This document shows, piece by piece, positions 12,605 to 24,141 of a stretch of 64,000 nucleotides of DNA. A program made the position numbers and the translations under genes. Each line of letters opens with the position of its first letter. The stretch's first letter is position 1. The DNA comes from Platanthera guangdongensis (taxonomy: Eukaryota > Streptophyta > Magnoliopsida > Asparagales > Orchidaceae): positions 66,886,757 through 66,950,756 of the forward strand of contig CM077165.1 in assembly GCA_039583875.1 (NCBI GenBank), in the 5' to 3' direction. Under the pieces are notes generated by a model. That model ran no database searches. It saw only the letters and a program-made list of their open reading frames with translations, and had not been told where the DNA came from.

Positions 12605-12905
12605 ATCGTCGAACTGAGCTCTGCTATCGTCGAGCTGAGCTCAGCGATCTGGAAATATACATCAGCAAAATATCGTCGATCTGAGCTCAAAGATCGTCGA
12701 ACTGAGCTCAGAGATAAAGATCCAAAGCAGAGTCAAAATCGTCGACCTGAGCTCACCGATCGTCAAACTGAGTTCGATGATATGATGAAGTTGAGCTCAG
12801 CGATCATCGAATGGAGTTCGACGATCTGTCGAAGTTGAGCTAGACGATGGGCGATCGGAATTCGACGAATCGTCGTGCTGAGCTCGACGATATGACTTAG
12901 TCTCC
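12605..12905. repeat. ATCGTCGA/TCGACGAT inverted-repeat array, element B 3' LTR
   Basis: Repeated ATCGTCGA arms alternate with TCGACGAT or decayed forms, with GAGCTC-type centres. Starts near 12605, 12625, 12647, 12672, 12693, 12714, 12738, 12759, 12779, 12803, 12824 and 12846 give a period of 20-25 nt. It lies in U3, about 160-460 bp from the LTR start. The homologous array is at 23190-23475. Confidence 0.9.
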
Positions 12906-13062
12906 AAACAGAAAATCTTGGTCTCCAGGACAGCTTCCAAACCTAGACTTCTAACGCTTAGACTCAATTCTAATTGACCTATTGAGCTATACAGGAGGTC
13001 AAACAAAGGTTTCCTAGAGACATAGTGATCCTGACCCAAATTAGTAATAGGGTGTTCCAACA

Positions 13063-13078
13063 ATATCCCCCTATTTGG
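13063..13078 (-). other. Polypurine tract of element B
   Basis: Minus strand CCCAAATAGGGGGATA(T) directly precedes the 3' LTR start TGTTGGAAC. Confidence 0.85.
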
Positions 13079-13230
13079 GTTAGGATTACTCTTTACAGAC
13101 TTTGGAAAAATTTAACTAACAACATACAAGCAGCAAAATAGAAAAATAATAAGCTAGACATTGTAGAACCACAGAGATATATAGCATCCAGATAGTAATC
13201 AGAAATCTCAGAGAATGTCACCTTACATTA

Positions 13231-16200
13231 TCATTTCTTTTCCTTTCCCTTAACAAGTTTGATCTCTCTGTTAGGATTGAGGGCTTCCTTGTTTGATCTG
13301 GTATCATCTGCTGCACCTAAATATGTTTGCTTTTTAGGCCTGGGAACTACAGCTTTAGGATGTAATTCCATATACCTGTCAGAATCAAAGAATTTACTTG
13401 ATGCATATCTTTCTAGCTCTTTCTGTCTTTGTTCAGACATTGTTGAGATGTTGGATAAATCTTTTCCTTGCTCTCTAGCCTTTTTGATCTGATCCAGTGC
13501 AGCTAGTTCTTTTAATCTTACAGCCTAGGCAGCTGGATTGTTCTCAGGATCCTCAAAAGGTACATGTGGCTCATATCTGTTAGAGGGATTGTCTTGAGGA
13601 GGCCTGGAAGACACAGTTTCTTTCAGCTTATAAGGGAAAGGACCAGATGTTGTATCTGTTGAAATTTGTCTTTCCCTAGAATATGGGTGTTGCCTTGAGT
13701 AACCTTTGGAGTAGACTTGAAGATCTCTTTGATTTCCTCTGTATCCTCCTCTCCTAGATTGAGATCCCCTGGATTGGCTTTCCCTATGGTAAGATCTGGC
13801 ATGAGGCTGATAGGGAGCCTGACTTCTGGCTGGGGGTTGAGCTGCAGAGCTTCCACCTGCACCTGCATCAGGAGGAGGTGGTGGAGGAGGATGAGAGTGT
13901 TGGAATTGAGAGGAACCCTTCTCATATTTTCTCTTCTTTTTCATTGACTTCAGTTGGTTCTTAGAGTATTGCATCCAGTGCTCAGTAATAGGGCAGTCAT
14001 GTAGAATGTAGTATGGAATATCATTGTTGTCTTTGACTTTGGCAGGAGGTACTCTCTTCATAGCTTTGCTCCTTGCCTTTCTTTTCCTAGCAATGGTAGC
14101 AGAAGAGTCATCAGAGTCTGTTTTGAATTCATCACTATCAGAACTCTGGTCATCATAAAGAGCATCAATTTTCTTCATTAAGTCCTTTTTGAGCTGTATA
14201 GAAGCAGATGAGGCAGAGGTTGTAGCAGCAGGTGTTGAAGTAGTAACAGCAGTGACAGCAGCAGATATAGTAGAGGCAGTAACAGCAGCATCAGCAACTA
14301 TAGGCTCTGGAGAAGTGACAGCAGCAACAACTTCACTAACAACAACATCAGCAGAAGGAATATCATCAGAAACTGCAGAAGGCTCAAATTTAGGTGCCTC
14401 TGACATAAGAATTTCCTTTGAAATTGGTTCAACAGTAATGAAAGAAACTTCAGCAGCAGTATCAGAAAGTTCAGCAGCAGTACAGGCAATAATATCAGAA
14501 GCAACAATAATTCTTTCTTTAGAAGAAGCAGCAGCATAAACTGAATTGACAAAGGAGGAGATAATGCTTGGGTCACAGTAAGAAAATGGCACAAGGGCCT
14601 TGGATAGATCCTCTGGAGGCTGGACAGCAATTATCTCTGGCAGACAGCTGAAGTATGCAGGATGAAAAGTGGAAAGCAAAGACCTGAGGTCTATTGCAAG
14701 GATTGCAGCAGGAGGACTCTGTGCTGGAGGCACATCAATAGCAGCAAGAGCAGAAGCTGAAGAAGCAGCAATAACAGCAGCAGCAGCAGACAGGAAGACT
14801 CACTTCATAAGGCATCTCCCCCTGCCAAGATTCAGACATGTCTGGATCAAGGCACACTGCTGTAGGGGCTGCCTGAGGGAATAGGGATGAAAGCCTGGCA
14901 GAGAGGGCTGCCACTGACAGGTGTAGTGGAGCCAAGGAGGTCTCCAGAAGAAGTGATAGCCTGGGGTCTAGCAGTTCATACAACCTGTCATCAAGGGCTG
15001 GGAGGTCTACTTGCTCAAGGGTGACTGGAGCAGAGGTAGAAGATGTAGGAGCAACTGATGGTTCTGGTAGAGAAGAGCTGGTGAATGGTGGATGGGATGG
15101 CTGAGGTGTTGGTAAGGTGGAAATGGAGGAGAGGGGGATGGAGATAGATGGGGTGAATGTTGGTTGGTCAATGATTTGGTGTAAAAGGTCTTGAAAGGAA
15201 GTGGAGGATGAGGGTAGCTCAGGAGGAGAGGATGGTGAATCATCCATAAAGGAATCATCAATTAGGGTGAAGGATGGAATGGAGGGTGATGAAGTGGCAT
15301 CTGGTGGAGGGTAGGAGAATAATGGATGGAAGTGGTCTTCTGGTGTTGGAAGAATAGGTACTGGAGATGGTGTGGATGTTGGAGAGGGGTTGGATATGAT
15401 GATGGTGGATGGAGCTGGAATGGTATATGGTATGGGAAGGGATGGAATTGGAGGAGGAGGAGGAGAGGCAACAACAGCAGGCAGGTCATCTGCAGGGGCA
15501 GAGACCTGTGGAGGAGTGACTCTTAGAGTCCTTATGCCTGAAGGAGTGCTGGAGGAGGGCCTGCTGGGCTTGCTGATTTGTCTGTCCCACTTTCCAAAGA
15601 GGGCACAAGACAGTCTCTTGGAAGCATTGATATGAATTCCAGAGGAGACCAGCAAGGCAGGGCACCTGTGCTGCAGAAACACTCCAATGATCCTTCCAAA
15701 GTTTACAAAGCATTTGTTGATTTTCTTTTTGATAAGGTCAAAGAACACTTCTCCCCAATTCAGATTTTTCTTATCTACAAGGGCTCCCATGAGGCAGAGC
15801 TGATACCTTGAGATTGTATCATGGGCAGAGTGCTTAGCCAGTGGCACTTTCCCAACAACATCTGCCTTGAATCTGTATTCCACAGATAGGTTCCTTTTGA
15901 AGAGCTTGCTAGGGTTGCCCTCTGAATGACCCATTCTGGCAAGCAGTTCAGAATACAATTCTCCAGATAATTCAGCAGTATCTTCACCATTTCTCAACTC
16001 AAAAACTTCTGTTAGAATTGCGGGGGTTAAGGGTACCTGAGTTCCAGATATAGACCCAACAATGGTGTTGTTATCTTGATTGTGGGAAGTATAGACCCAT
16101 TCCTTTATCTCATCAGATGCCAGCTTGATCCTTGTGGTCATAATTGCAGTCAGGTTCTGGTCTTTGAACAATCCCAAAATATCTTGAAAAACCTGGTCAG

Positions 16201-16279
16201 TTGTGCTGAAGGATTCTATGTCAATGTCAAAACCAGCATCAAACTTCATTGCGGCAAGAACAGCAACTGACACAACCAT
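13231..16279 (-). pseudogene. Element B extra ORF (post-pol, function unknown), nearly intact
   Basis: The ATG at 16279 (MVVSVAVLAAMKFDAGF) is chosen because it aligns with E's start and lies about 115 bp after a TATA box. Domain order: N-terminal conserved domain (about residues 1-200, with VGKVPLAKHSAHDTIS and INKCFVNFGRIIGV), a long Pro/Ser-rich stretch, an Ala/Val/Ser-rich stretch with poly-Ala, a basic cluster ATIARKRKARSKAMKR, a Pro/Arg/Gln-rich part, and a C-terminal domain with VPFEDPE and LNPNREIKLV that matches E's terminal part. A frameshift lies in the GCAGCAGCAG run near 14735-14800, and one TAG interrupts at about 13522. No signal peptide or membrane helix is seen. I do not recognise a family with confidence; N-terminal similarity to plant 'putative transposon protein' domains is possible. 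Confidence 0.7.
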
Positions 16280-16284
16280 GGGTA

Positions 16285-16300
16285 CCTGCAAAAATTCAAC
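16285..16300 (-). promoter_or_regulatory. Splice-acceptor-like site before B extra ORF
   Basis: Minus strand TTGAATTTTTGCAG followed by GTACCCATGG: a pyrimidine-rich tract and CAG/G junction 7 nt before the ATG. E has TTTTTCTCTTGCAG/G in the same position. Confidence 0.4.
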
Positions 16301-16390
16301 AAACAAAACGACCAAGTGCAGAACTGTTTGGAGGGAAAGAAAATTCTTGCAGAGAAATCGAAAGCGCAAAGGAGAACGACGGTGAAAAAT

Positions 16391-16400
16391 GAGTTTTATA
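16391..16400 (-). promoter_or_regulatory. TATA box of a putative internal promoter, element B
   Basis: Minus strand AATATAAAAC follows the last word of the internal array and precedes the extra ORF's ATG by about 115 bp. The spacing resembles the internal boxes of A and C. Confidence 0.5.
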
Positions 16401-16411
16401 TTAGGGTTCGA

Positions 16412-16695
16412 CGTAGAATTGGAAAGATCGTTGAACTCAGTTCGACGATCGAGGCTTCTAAAGGAATCTGAAGAGTCTTCAACATCGTCGATCTCCGTTC
16501 AACGATATTGGAGAGCGTCGAGCTCCGTTCGACGATCGTTCAGAGAACAAAATCATCGAGCGCCGTTCGACGATCGTTGACCGGAAGAGATAGTTCATAC
16601 TATCTGAGAGACGCTGAACTCAGGTCGACGATTTGGGAAATCGTCGATCTCCGTTCGACGATCTGGGGGAAAATCGTCGAGCGCAGTTCAGAGAT
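16412..16695. repeat. ATCGTCGA/TCGACGAT array between pol and extra ORF, element B
   Basis: Perfect or near-perfect units of ATCGTCGA, 7 nt, TCGACGAT. Examples lie near 16481-16505 (one mismatch) and 16638-16660 (perfect arms). The same word fills this element's LTR U3 and a segment of its gag. Confidence 0.9.
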
Positions 16696-16775
16696 CAGAA
16701 AAATTCTAGACACTAAGAAAAATCAGGATGTTTGCCTAGTCTTGGTCAATTTTTAAGCTTTCAAAATCTTGGATA

Positions 16776-19700
16776 TTACTTAAGACTTCCTCCATCTAAC
16801 ATTCCTAACTGATTTAGGAAGAAGGTGTGTTTCTTTTCATCCAATGGCTTGGTGAAAATATCTCCCCTTTGCAAATCAGTTGGGATATATTGTAGTTCAA
16901 TTTTATTCTTTTCAACATTATCCCTTAAGAAATGATGCCTAATCTCTATGTGTTTTGTCCTACTATGGAGGACTGGATTTTGAGATATAGAAATAGCATT
17001 GGTGTTATCACAAAAGATTTTAGACTTCTCTAAGTTGTAGCCATAGTCTAGGAGTTGGTTTTGAATCTACAAGATTTGTGAACAACAACTGCCTGCAGCC
17101 ATATATTCAGCTTCAGCAGTTGAAGTTGACACAGATGTTTGTTTCTTACAAAACCAAGAGACAAGTCTGTCACCAAGGAACTAACAAGTTCCACTGGTGC
17201 TTTTCCTGTCAATTCTGCATCCAGCATAGTCAGCATCAGAGAATCCAGTTAACTCAAATGCTGAATCTTTTGGATACCAGAGACCTAGATTTGGACAACT
17301 TTTAACATACCTGAGAATCCTCTTTACTAGTGTTAGGTGTGACTCTCTAGGGCTTACTTGGAACCTAGTACATATACATGTGGCAAACATTATATTTGCT
17401 CTACTAGCTGTAAGATACAGTAAAGAGCCAATCATTGCTCTATATGTTGTCTGATCAACAGGTTTCCCATGTTCATCAGCATCCAATACAGCATTAGTAG
17501 GCATGGGTGTTTTCATACAAGATGCTTCAGACATACCAAATTTCTTAACCAATTCATTTGCATATCTGGTTTGAGAAATAAAGATGCCTTCAGCATGTTG
17601 CTTGACTTGCAATCCTAGGAAGAAGGATAGCTCACCCATGCTACTCATCTCAAATTTAGAATGCATTAGGTTGGAAAACCTTCTGCACAATTTGGAGTCA
17701 GTAGAACCAAAAAAAATATCGTCTACATAAATCTGTACTAGTAGGGTATGCGACTTATGGGTTCTAATAAAAAGATTTTGGTCTACCCTACCCCTTATAA
17801 AACCATTTTCCAAGAGAAAGCATGATAGGGTCTCATACCATGCTCTAGGAGCTTGCTTGAGACCATATAATGCTTTATTCAATCTAAAAACATAATCAGG
17901 AAAAGTAGGAGAGATAAAACCTGGAGGTTGTCTGACATAAACTTCCTCTTTGATGTCTCCATTTAGAAATGCACTTTTGACATCCATCTGATATACCTTG
18001 AAGCCTTTGTGCGCTGCATAAGCTAAAAATATTCTGATGGCTTCCAATCTTGCAGCTGGTGCAAAAGTCTGGTCGTAGTCTATTCCTTCTTCTTGAGAAT
18101 ATCCTGGAGCAACTAGCCTTGCCTTGTTCCTTATAATTACTCCTTGATCATCGAGTTTGTTTCTGAATACCCATTTTGTTCCAACAATGGAGTGATCCTT
18201 AGGCTTTGACACTAGTTCCCATACTTTGTTCCTCTCAAATTGATGCAACTCCTCTTGCATTGCAATGATCCAGTGTGGATCTTGCTCTGCATCTTGAATG
18301 GACTGAGGTTCAATTTGAGATAGGAAGCAGGTGTGCAACAGGTTTTGGTTGACCTGATTTCTGGTTTGCACACCAGCTGAGATTTCTCCAATTATTTGGG
18401 AAATTGGATGGTCTCTTGATGTTACTAAATCAACAGGGGGTGTTGATTGTTCACCAACCTGTGTTGTTGTTTCCTCTTGTGGTACAACAACTGGCTCTTC
18501 AAGTTGTTCTTCAATATGTTGAGCATTTCCTTCATCTTCACTGCTTTCATCTTCTTGAGTAACCTGTAACTTGTTCAAGTCTTCAACTAGAGAATGTTCC
18601 TGCAAAGGTTCTATGGTAGAAGAAATCTTCTCCTTGAAAGACATATTAGTTTCATCAAAAGAAATGTGAACAGATTCCTCAATTTTCAAAGATAATTTAT
18701 TATAGACCCTATAAGCCTTGCTGATCATGGAGTATCCCAGAAACACTCTTTCATCAGCTTTAGCTTGAAATTTTGCTAAATATTTCTTGTCATTATTATG
18801 AATGTAGCAAATACAACCAAAGACTCTAAAATAATCAACTTTGGGTTTCTTCCCTTTGAGTAATTCATAGGGAGTCTTTCCCTTTAGTTTATGTATCAGA
18901 CTTCTATTCAGCACATAGTTGGAGGTGTTCACTGCCTCTGCCCAGAAGGATAGAGGAAGGTGAGCATCTGCCAACAATGTAGTGGCAGATTCAATAAGGG
19001 TTCTATTTTTCCTTTCAGCTACCCCATTTTGTTGAGGAGTTCTAGGAGCTGAGAAAGTATGCATGATCCCTTCACTCTGACAGAACTCTTGCATAAGAAG
19101 AGAATCAAACTCTGTCCCATGATCACTTCTGATCAGGGCAATGTGAGTATTGAACTCAATCTGTATACATTTGAGAAACTCTGTCAGACACTTAAAGTTA
19201 TCAGAATTCTTCCTTAGAAAGAACACCCAAGTGAATCTAGAGAAGTCATCTATAACTACTAAAGTGTAAGATTTCCCTCCTAGGCTTTGTACTGTGATGG
19301 GTCCAAAAAGATCCATGTGTAACAGATACAATATCCTAGGTGAATCACTCTTATTAAGTGACTTAAAGCTGTTTTTAGTTTGCTTGCCTAATTGACAAGC
19401 CCTGCAGAGTCCTTCCTTCTTGTAGGGGCCAGAAGGTAGTCCTCTAACAAGGTTGTCCTTGGATAGCCTAGCAATAGTTCTAAGGTTTAGGTGTCCTAAT
19501 CTCTTATGTCATAAAATATTTGGTCTACAGACATAATTGAACAAGCAGATATCTACATCAGTTGAAAGAAAATCTACTAGATAGATGTTACCTTTTCTTT
19601 TACCTGTCAACACAGTTGTGTTGTCCTCTGACTTGATTTTGCATAAGGCATTGCTGAAGGTCACCTGGTAGCCTTCATCACACATCTGACTGATGCTAAT

Positions 19701-19940
19701 TAGGTTGTGCTTCAGTCCTTCCACATAAGCTACCTTCTTGAAAGTTACTGATCGAATCTGGACTGCACCATACCCTTTAGTCTGTCCAAAGTTTGAATCA
19801 CCAAAGATAACTTTGGGTCCATGCTTGGCTCTGAAGGATGTGAGGTTGTTCTTGTTCCCTGTCATGTGCTTAGAGCACCCACTATCCAAGTACCATTGCT
19901 GGTTAAATATTGGATAGGTCTTCACCTGCACATAAGACAA
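16776..19940 (-). pseudogene. pol: Element B pol: protease, integrase, RT, RNase H (few nonsense codons)
   Basis: Protease has WYLDSGCSKHMTG near 19885. The integrase core, with [16 protein letters not shown] and [10 protein letters not shown], keeps all three acidic residues. RT has [10 protein letters not shown] intact. From 19331 down to 17181 the frame is open for 716 codons. Visible breaks: TGA where the HKRLGH zinc motif begins (about 19507, a Trp codon expected), TAG in RNase H at TCQFLG (about 17181) and another where Trp is expected (about 17070). It ends ...MLDGGSLK at 16776-16778. Unlike A, C and E, pol is not in gag's frame here: an offset of one base lies at the junction near 19940. 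Confidence 0.9.
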
Positions 19941-19941
19941 T

Positions 19942-22020
19942 TCATTTGTTTTTGACCCAGTTTACCTTGGGCCTAGGTTGATAACCTTTAAATTCTGAAA
20001 TGAAAGACATCCTAGGTTGACTCTTATATCCTTCAGGATGATATCTCCTTGGAGGTATAATACATTCAGTATAAGGGTTAAAGATTTGGGATGAAGGACC
20101 CTTAGGATTGAATTTTGATTTGCCTTTGAAAAATTTTCCAGAGCTCTGACCTCTGTTCGACGATCTTGGAGCTGCATTCGACGATCTTGGGTCAGATCGT
20201 CGAGCTCCGTTCGACGGTCGACTATGGCTGATGTCAGGTATTTGAGATCGTCGACCTGCGTTCGATGACTTTGGCTGAGATCATCGATCTGCGTTCGACG
20301 ATTTTGCCTGAGATCGTCGAGCTGCGTTCGGCGATCGTCGATCTCCGTTCGACGATTGTCGAGCTCCGTTCGACGATTTCTGCTGGGACTTAGTTTTCTG
20401 AGGCAGATCAGAATTTTTCCTAGCAACCTCTACAACTCCCTTTCCTTTGTCAGAAATGAATTTAATTGGAGTTGTTAGAACTATGGGTTGGCTGGATGAA
20501 GCACCCAAGCCCAGTGTACTATTGAATCTGGAGTTCACTGTGCTTGTGATGTCCATCAGCTTGATGCTTCTCCCATTAAGGGATTCTTCAAGCTTCTTGG
20601 CCTCAGAGAGCTCACTTTTCAGTGAAGCTATCTGTTCCCTACAGCACTCCAACTCCTGAGAGAGTTTGAGGTTTTCTGACTTTAAAGTATTGTGTTCAGA
20701 TACTTGATTTCTGAGAGAGATAATTTCTTTCTCAGACTTTAGCAGGTCTAAACACAGTGCTTTAAATTCAGATTTAAAATCCTCTAAACTAAAATCAAAA
20801 GAACAAATTACCTGATCTTCTTCAGGTTGAGTCTCTGAATCTGACTCTGACTCCTCTTCTTCTGAATTGTGCTGTGAGGCATTGATTGCCATCATGCAGA
20901 ACTCTTTTTCTTCTGCATCATCCTCATCATCACTGGAACTGGATGAGGCTTCTGACTCCTCTTCAATCTCACTCCAGGATTCAGCAACAAACCCTTTTCT
21001 TGTATGCTTGTTTTTGCTTGATGAGGGTTTGCCATTGCCATTCCTCTTGGAGTCTTTCTCCTTTCTTATTTCTTTCATGTCCCTTCTGTCCTTGTTTTTG
21101 TTCTCTGGACTGTCAGGAACTATGTGCCCTGGTTTCCTGCAACCAAAGCAAATAATGTCTTTATTATTATTATTGATGGACTTGTCATACCTTGGCTTAT
21201 CATGTTCCTTGTATGATCTCCTTCTGAAGTCCTTTTTGGCCATCTTGTAGAATCTTTTGGCTAGCAAACTGAGTAGTTCATCATTGCCTGTGGCTTTGTC
21301 TTCAGGCTGATCTTCAGTTGCCTTGAAGGCTATGGTCTTCTCTTTTCTTGTGGCTGGTGAGGCAGCCTTCTGTTCTTCCTCTCTATTTTTGATGAGTAGC
21401 TCATAAGATTTGAGCTTACCCAATAGAGCTTCAGTGGTGATCTCATTCAGACATTTGGCATCCTTAATTGGCCAGATTCTTGAATCCCAAGTGCTGGGGA
21501 AGCACATTAGGATCTTGTCATTGAGTTCAGTTAGAGAGATCTCTTTGTCCAATGTCCTGAGTTCACTGACAATTAGACTTAGCCTATTGTACATGTCTCC
21601 CACTGACTCAGTTTCTCCCTTCTTGAAAGTCTCATATTGAGAGATGAGATGGGATCTCCTATCCTTTCTCTCATCAGCTGAGCCTGAGACTATTTCTGAG
21701 AGTTTGTCCCAAATTTCCTTAGCTGAATTGCATTCAGCCACCTTCTGAAATATGTCATCAGACATTGTCTGGGCCAAGATGTTCATAGCCTTGGCATCAG
21801 CTACCTTCCATCTCTTGATATCAGCATCTGTTCCTGATGGAGGTGGAACAGCATTTGTATTGGAGTTCTCTGGAGGTCTTGGACACACTGTCAAAACAGA
21901 GTTAAAGATATCTTCGTCAATAGAATTCATGTACAGTCTGATCCTTGCTTTCCAAAGTGCAAACTTGGATAGATTGCACACTGGAGGTCTGGTGCTAGCA
22001 TAATCTTTATTTTGGGCCAT
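19942..22020 (-). pseudogene. gag: Element B gag with in-frame palindrome-encoded repeat
   Basis: ATG at 22020 (MAQNKDYASTRPPVC), about 115 bp after the PBS. The copia gag/UBN2 region spans about residues 1-230. A single zinc knuckle CFGCRKPGHIVPDS lies near 21130, its last Cys replaced by Ser. An acidic Ser-rich and coiled-coil region follows. The frame then runs through the ATCGTCGA array (about 20150-20376), read as SSNGDRRS/SPNAARRS-type 7-residue repeats. One TGA (20281-20283) interrupts inside the array, but the same frame continues to TGA 19942-19944, 692 codons from the start. Confidence 0.85.
20150..20376. repeat. ATCGTCGA/TCGACGAT array inside element B gag
   Basis: About ten units of the element's palindromic word, many with clean arms (TTCGACGATCTTGG, ATCGTCGAGCTCCGTTCGACG). 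In the gag frame they encode Arg/Ser-rich heptads. The array is therefore both a DNA repeat and part of a coding region. E has an equivalent array at 28030-28280. Confidence 0.88.
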
Positions 22021-22136
22021 GATTTGTGAAAAAAAAATCTAATAATAAAATACAAAAGAAAAACAGATCTAACTTGGGATCTTTGGGTTCAGGTATTAGC
22101 CTGTACAACCAATCAGGTATGGTATGTTTAACCAAT

Positions 22137-22151
22137 CTCGCTTTGATACCA
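22137..22151 (-). other. Primer binding site of element B
   Basis: Minus strand TGGTATCAAAGCGAG begins 2 nt after the 5' LTR end. It resembles the initiator tRNA-Met complement with a G-to-A difference at position 9. Confidence 0.85.
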
Positions 22152-22173
22152 ATTGAAAGTGCAGCTAGATCTG

Positions 22174-22205
22174 ATATACTCTAGAGGAGGGTGAATAGAG
22201 TATAT
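22174..22205 (-). other. LTR-end hairpin of element B (5' LTR copy)
   Basis: Arms ATATACTCTA (22174-22183) and TAGAGTATAT (22196-22205) with loop GAGGAGGGTGAA on the plus strand. Confidence 0.8.
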
Positions 22206-23189
22206 GGTGCTTTGAAACTTTTTACAACAATTGTTGTAATAGGAGTGAGCAGGGAAGCAGTAATAAATCTAATTACAGAACTAAGTTAAACAAAAGCTAA
22301 TCACAGAATAATTAAGGCCAGAAACAAAAATAATACAAGCAAAACCAGAAGACACAAGGAAATATAGTGGTTCCCCTATACTTGGGTACATCCACTCTTC
22401 TACCACCCTAGGTACGAATCCACTGCAGGATGAGTTGATCAGGTGTCCTGGGCACCAATGAGCTTTTGATAAGGTGCTCAAAAACCAAAGCAGATTTTTT
22501 GATCAGGTGTCTTGCCACCGATGAGTTTTTGACAAGGTGCTCAAAAAACGAGCTCAAACTTTTGAAGGGAGTTTGAGAGGGGGTGAGAGAGTGATGGAAG
22601 TCTTCACTTTCTCAAACAACTGAGAAGACTATGTGGATTGTTGATGTCAAAGCTCCCCCTGAATCCTTGAGATCTTCAGGAAGAAAAGCATTGCTGAGGG
22701 TGATAGGCCTTCAAAGATTGAACTCCAGCAATAGATGATTTCAGCAATAGCTGAAATGTTAAAAATCTGGAGTCTGGAAATATGTTGGCCTTGAACACTT
22801 TGGACAAGAGAGATCTGAAGATTTGAGAAAGCTTGATCTCCTTGGATGAGTGTTCTTGAGAATTCTTTGAGACAGAATATTTTGTTGAAGATTATTGATG
22901 TCTGTCTGTGTGTCTGTCTCTTGCTTAATGATTCAAAAAGAATTCTTCTCTTTAATTCTCTGGTACAGAATAGAATAACATTCTCTCTGATAAGAATAGT
23001 CGTTGATCTGCATTAATTGCATCCTTAATGGCAAAATCTCTTCTGGAGGAAAGTCCATAGAAATATTTCTTGAAACTTGGTCCAAAAATGAATGAAAACG
23101 GCTAGGAAATCTCCAGAATTAATTGCAGAATAACTCCTTAATTGATTTGAATTTGAATCTAGAACCATCCTTGAAGTTATCTGAAATCG

Positions 23190-23475
23190 TCGAATTGAGC
23201 TCTGCTATCGTCGAGCTGAGCTCAGCGATCTGAAAATATATAGCAGCAAAATATCGTCTATCTGAGCTCAAAGATCGTCGAACTGATCTCAGAGATAAAG
23301 ATCCAAAGCAGAGTCAAAATCGTCGACCTGAGCTCACCGATCGTCGAACTGAGTTCGACGATATGAAGAAGTTGAGCTCAGCGATCGTCGAATGGAGTTC
23401 GACGATCTGTCGAAGTTGAGCTAGACGATCGTCGATTGGAGTTCGAAGAATCGTCGTGCTGAGCTCGACGATATG
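23190..23475. repeat. ATCGTCGA/TCGACGAT array, element B 5' LTR
   Basis: Same array as in the 3' LTR. Several sites differ between the two LTR copies at CpG positions (for example CGTCGAATTG here, CGTCGAACTG in the other copy). Confidence 0.9.
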
Positions 23476-24010
23476 ACTTAGTCTCCAAACAGAAAATCTT
23501 GGTCTCCAGGGCAGCTTCCAAACCTAGACTTCTAACCCTTAGACTCAATTCTAATTGACCTATTGAGCTATACAGGAGGTCAAACAAAGGTTTCCTAGAG
23601 ACATAGTGATCCTGACCCAAATTAGTAATAGGGTGTTCCAACAAATACAAACAGTGATCCCTTGTTCAGATCTGCAACAGTAAATCAGAAATTCCTTCTT
23701 CTAGGCTTGCTGCTTTATCAGAATGTTGAAGAGGAATCTCGGCAAGAATAGATCTGAACCTTCTTGGCTTCTCACGATCGATCTAATCAGAAAATACGGA
23801 GTTGAGCGAATCTCGATCTGGAAAGCTTTGTTGATCTGAATCCTCAAAAGATGAAACCCTAGCCGGTCGGGAATCAGCGACGGCGCCGGCAGCGGATTTC
23901 ATTTCTTGGAGAGAGAGAGAGGAGGCAGAAAATCTTTAGAGAGTACGGCTGCAAAAACTTTCTTAGAATAATCTTCTTTAATAATTAGGGTTTGTCAGTT
24001 TTGGCAAGAC

Positions 24011-24020
24011 CTTTTATAGG
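24011..24020 (-). promoter_or_regulatory. LTR TATA box of element A
   Basis: Minus strand CCTATAAAAG, about 120 bp downstream of the end of the ACTCGAGT array. This is the expected position of the main retrotransposon promoter. Confidence 0.6.
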
Positions 24021-24141
24021 AGAGGAGAATATTAGCCATAATTGAGTCATTATGAGAGACACGTGGACCAATCACGTCAAAGTTTATGAATATGACCGTT
24101 ATTCTAGACTTAAAGAATTTTTGAAAAATTCAAAGTAAATT

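Larger units (their letters stand above)
11559..13062 (-). repeat. Element B 3' LTR
   Basis: Runs from TGTTGGAACACCC (13062, next to the polypurine tract) to CTTTCA (11559). It closely matches 22154-23643. It contains the ATCGTCGA word array (12605-12900), the terminal hairpin (11579-11610) and a 64-bp tandem duplication (11839-11965). Confidence 0.95.
11559..23643 (-). mobile_element. Element B: complete SIRE-like Ty1/copia retrotransposon
   Basis: A full-length minus-strand element of 12,085 bp with 5-bp target duplication AATAC (11554-11558 and 23644-23648). LTRs are 22154-23643 (1490 bp) and 11559-13062 (1504 bp), with termini TGTTGGAAC...CTTTCA. It is inserted in element A's 5' LTR. Internal order is PBS, gag with in-frame palindrome array, pol, palindrome array with TATA, extra ORF, polypurine tract. 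It is the best preserved of the copia elements: a 716-codon integrase-RT frame is open, with a few nonsense codons elsewhere. Confidence 0.96.
22154..23643 (-). repeat. Element B 5' LTR
   Basis: TGTTGGAAC (23643) to CTTTCA (22154). It has the word array at 23190-23475, the terminal hairpin at 22174-22205 and the 64-bp tandem pair. Differences from the 3' LTR are scattered substitutions plus small indels (for example about 16 bp missing near 22576), indicating some age. Confidence 0.95.

Noticed and set aside
12542..12838. 98-codon plus-strand frame with SSAIVELSSAI repeats, and the 88-90 codon minus-strand frames at 12797 and 23378
   Set aside because: Translation of the ATCGTCGA array in the LTR U3. 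Unlike the gag array it is not in a gene context.
14189..14539. Plus-strand Ala/Glu-rich frame opposite the B extra ORF (also 15326-15635)
   Set aside because: Shadows of the GCA/CTG-rich minus-strand coding region; the minus strand carries the homology to element E.
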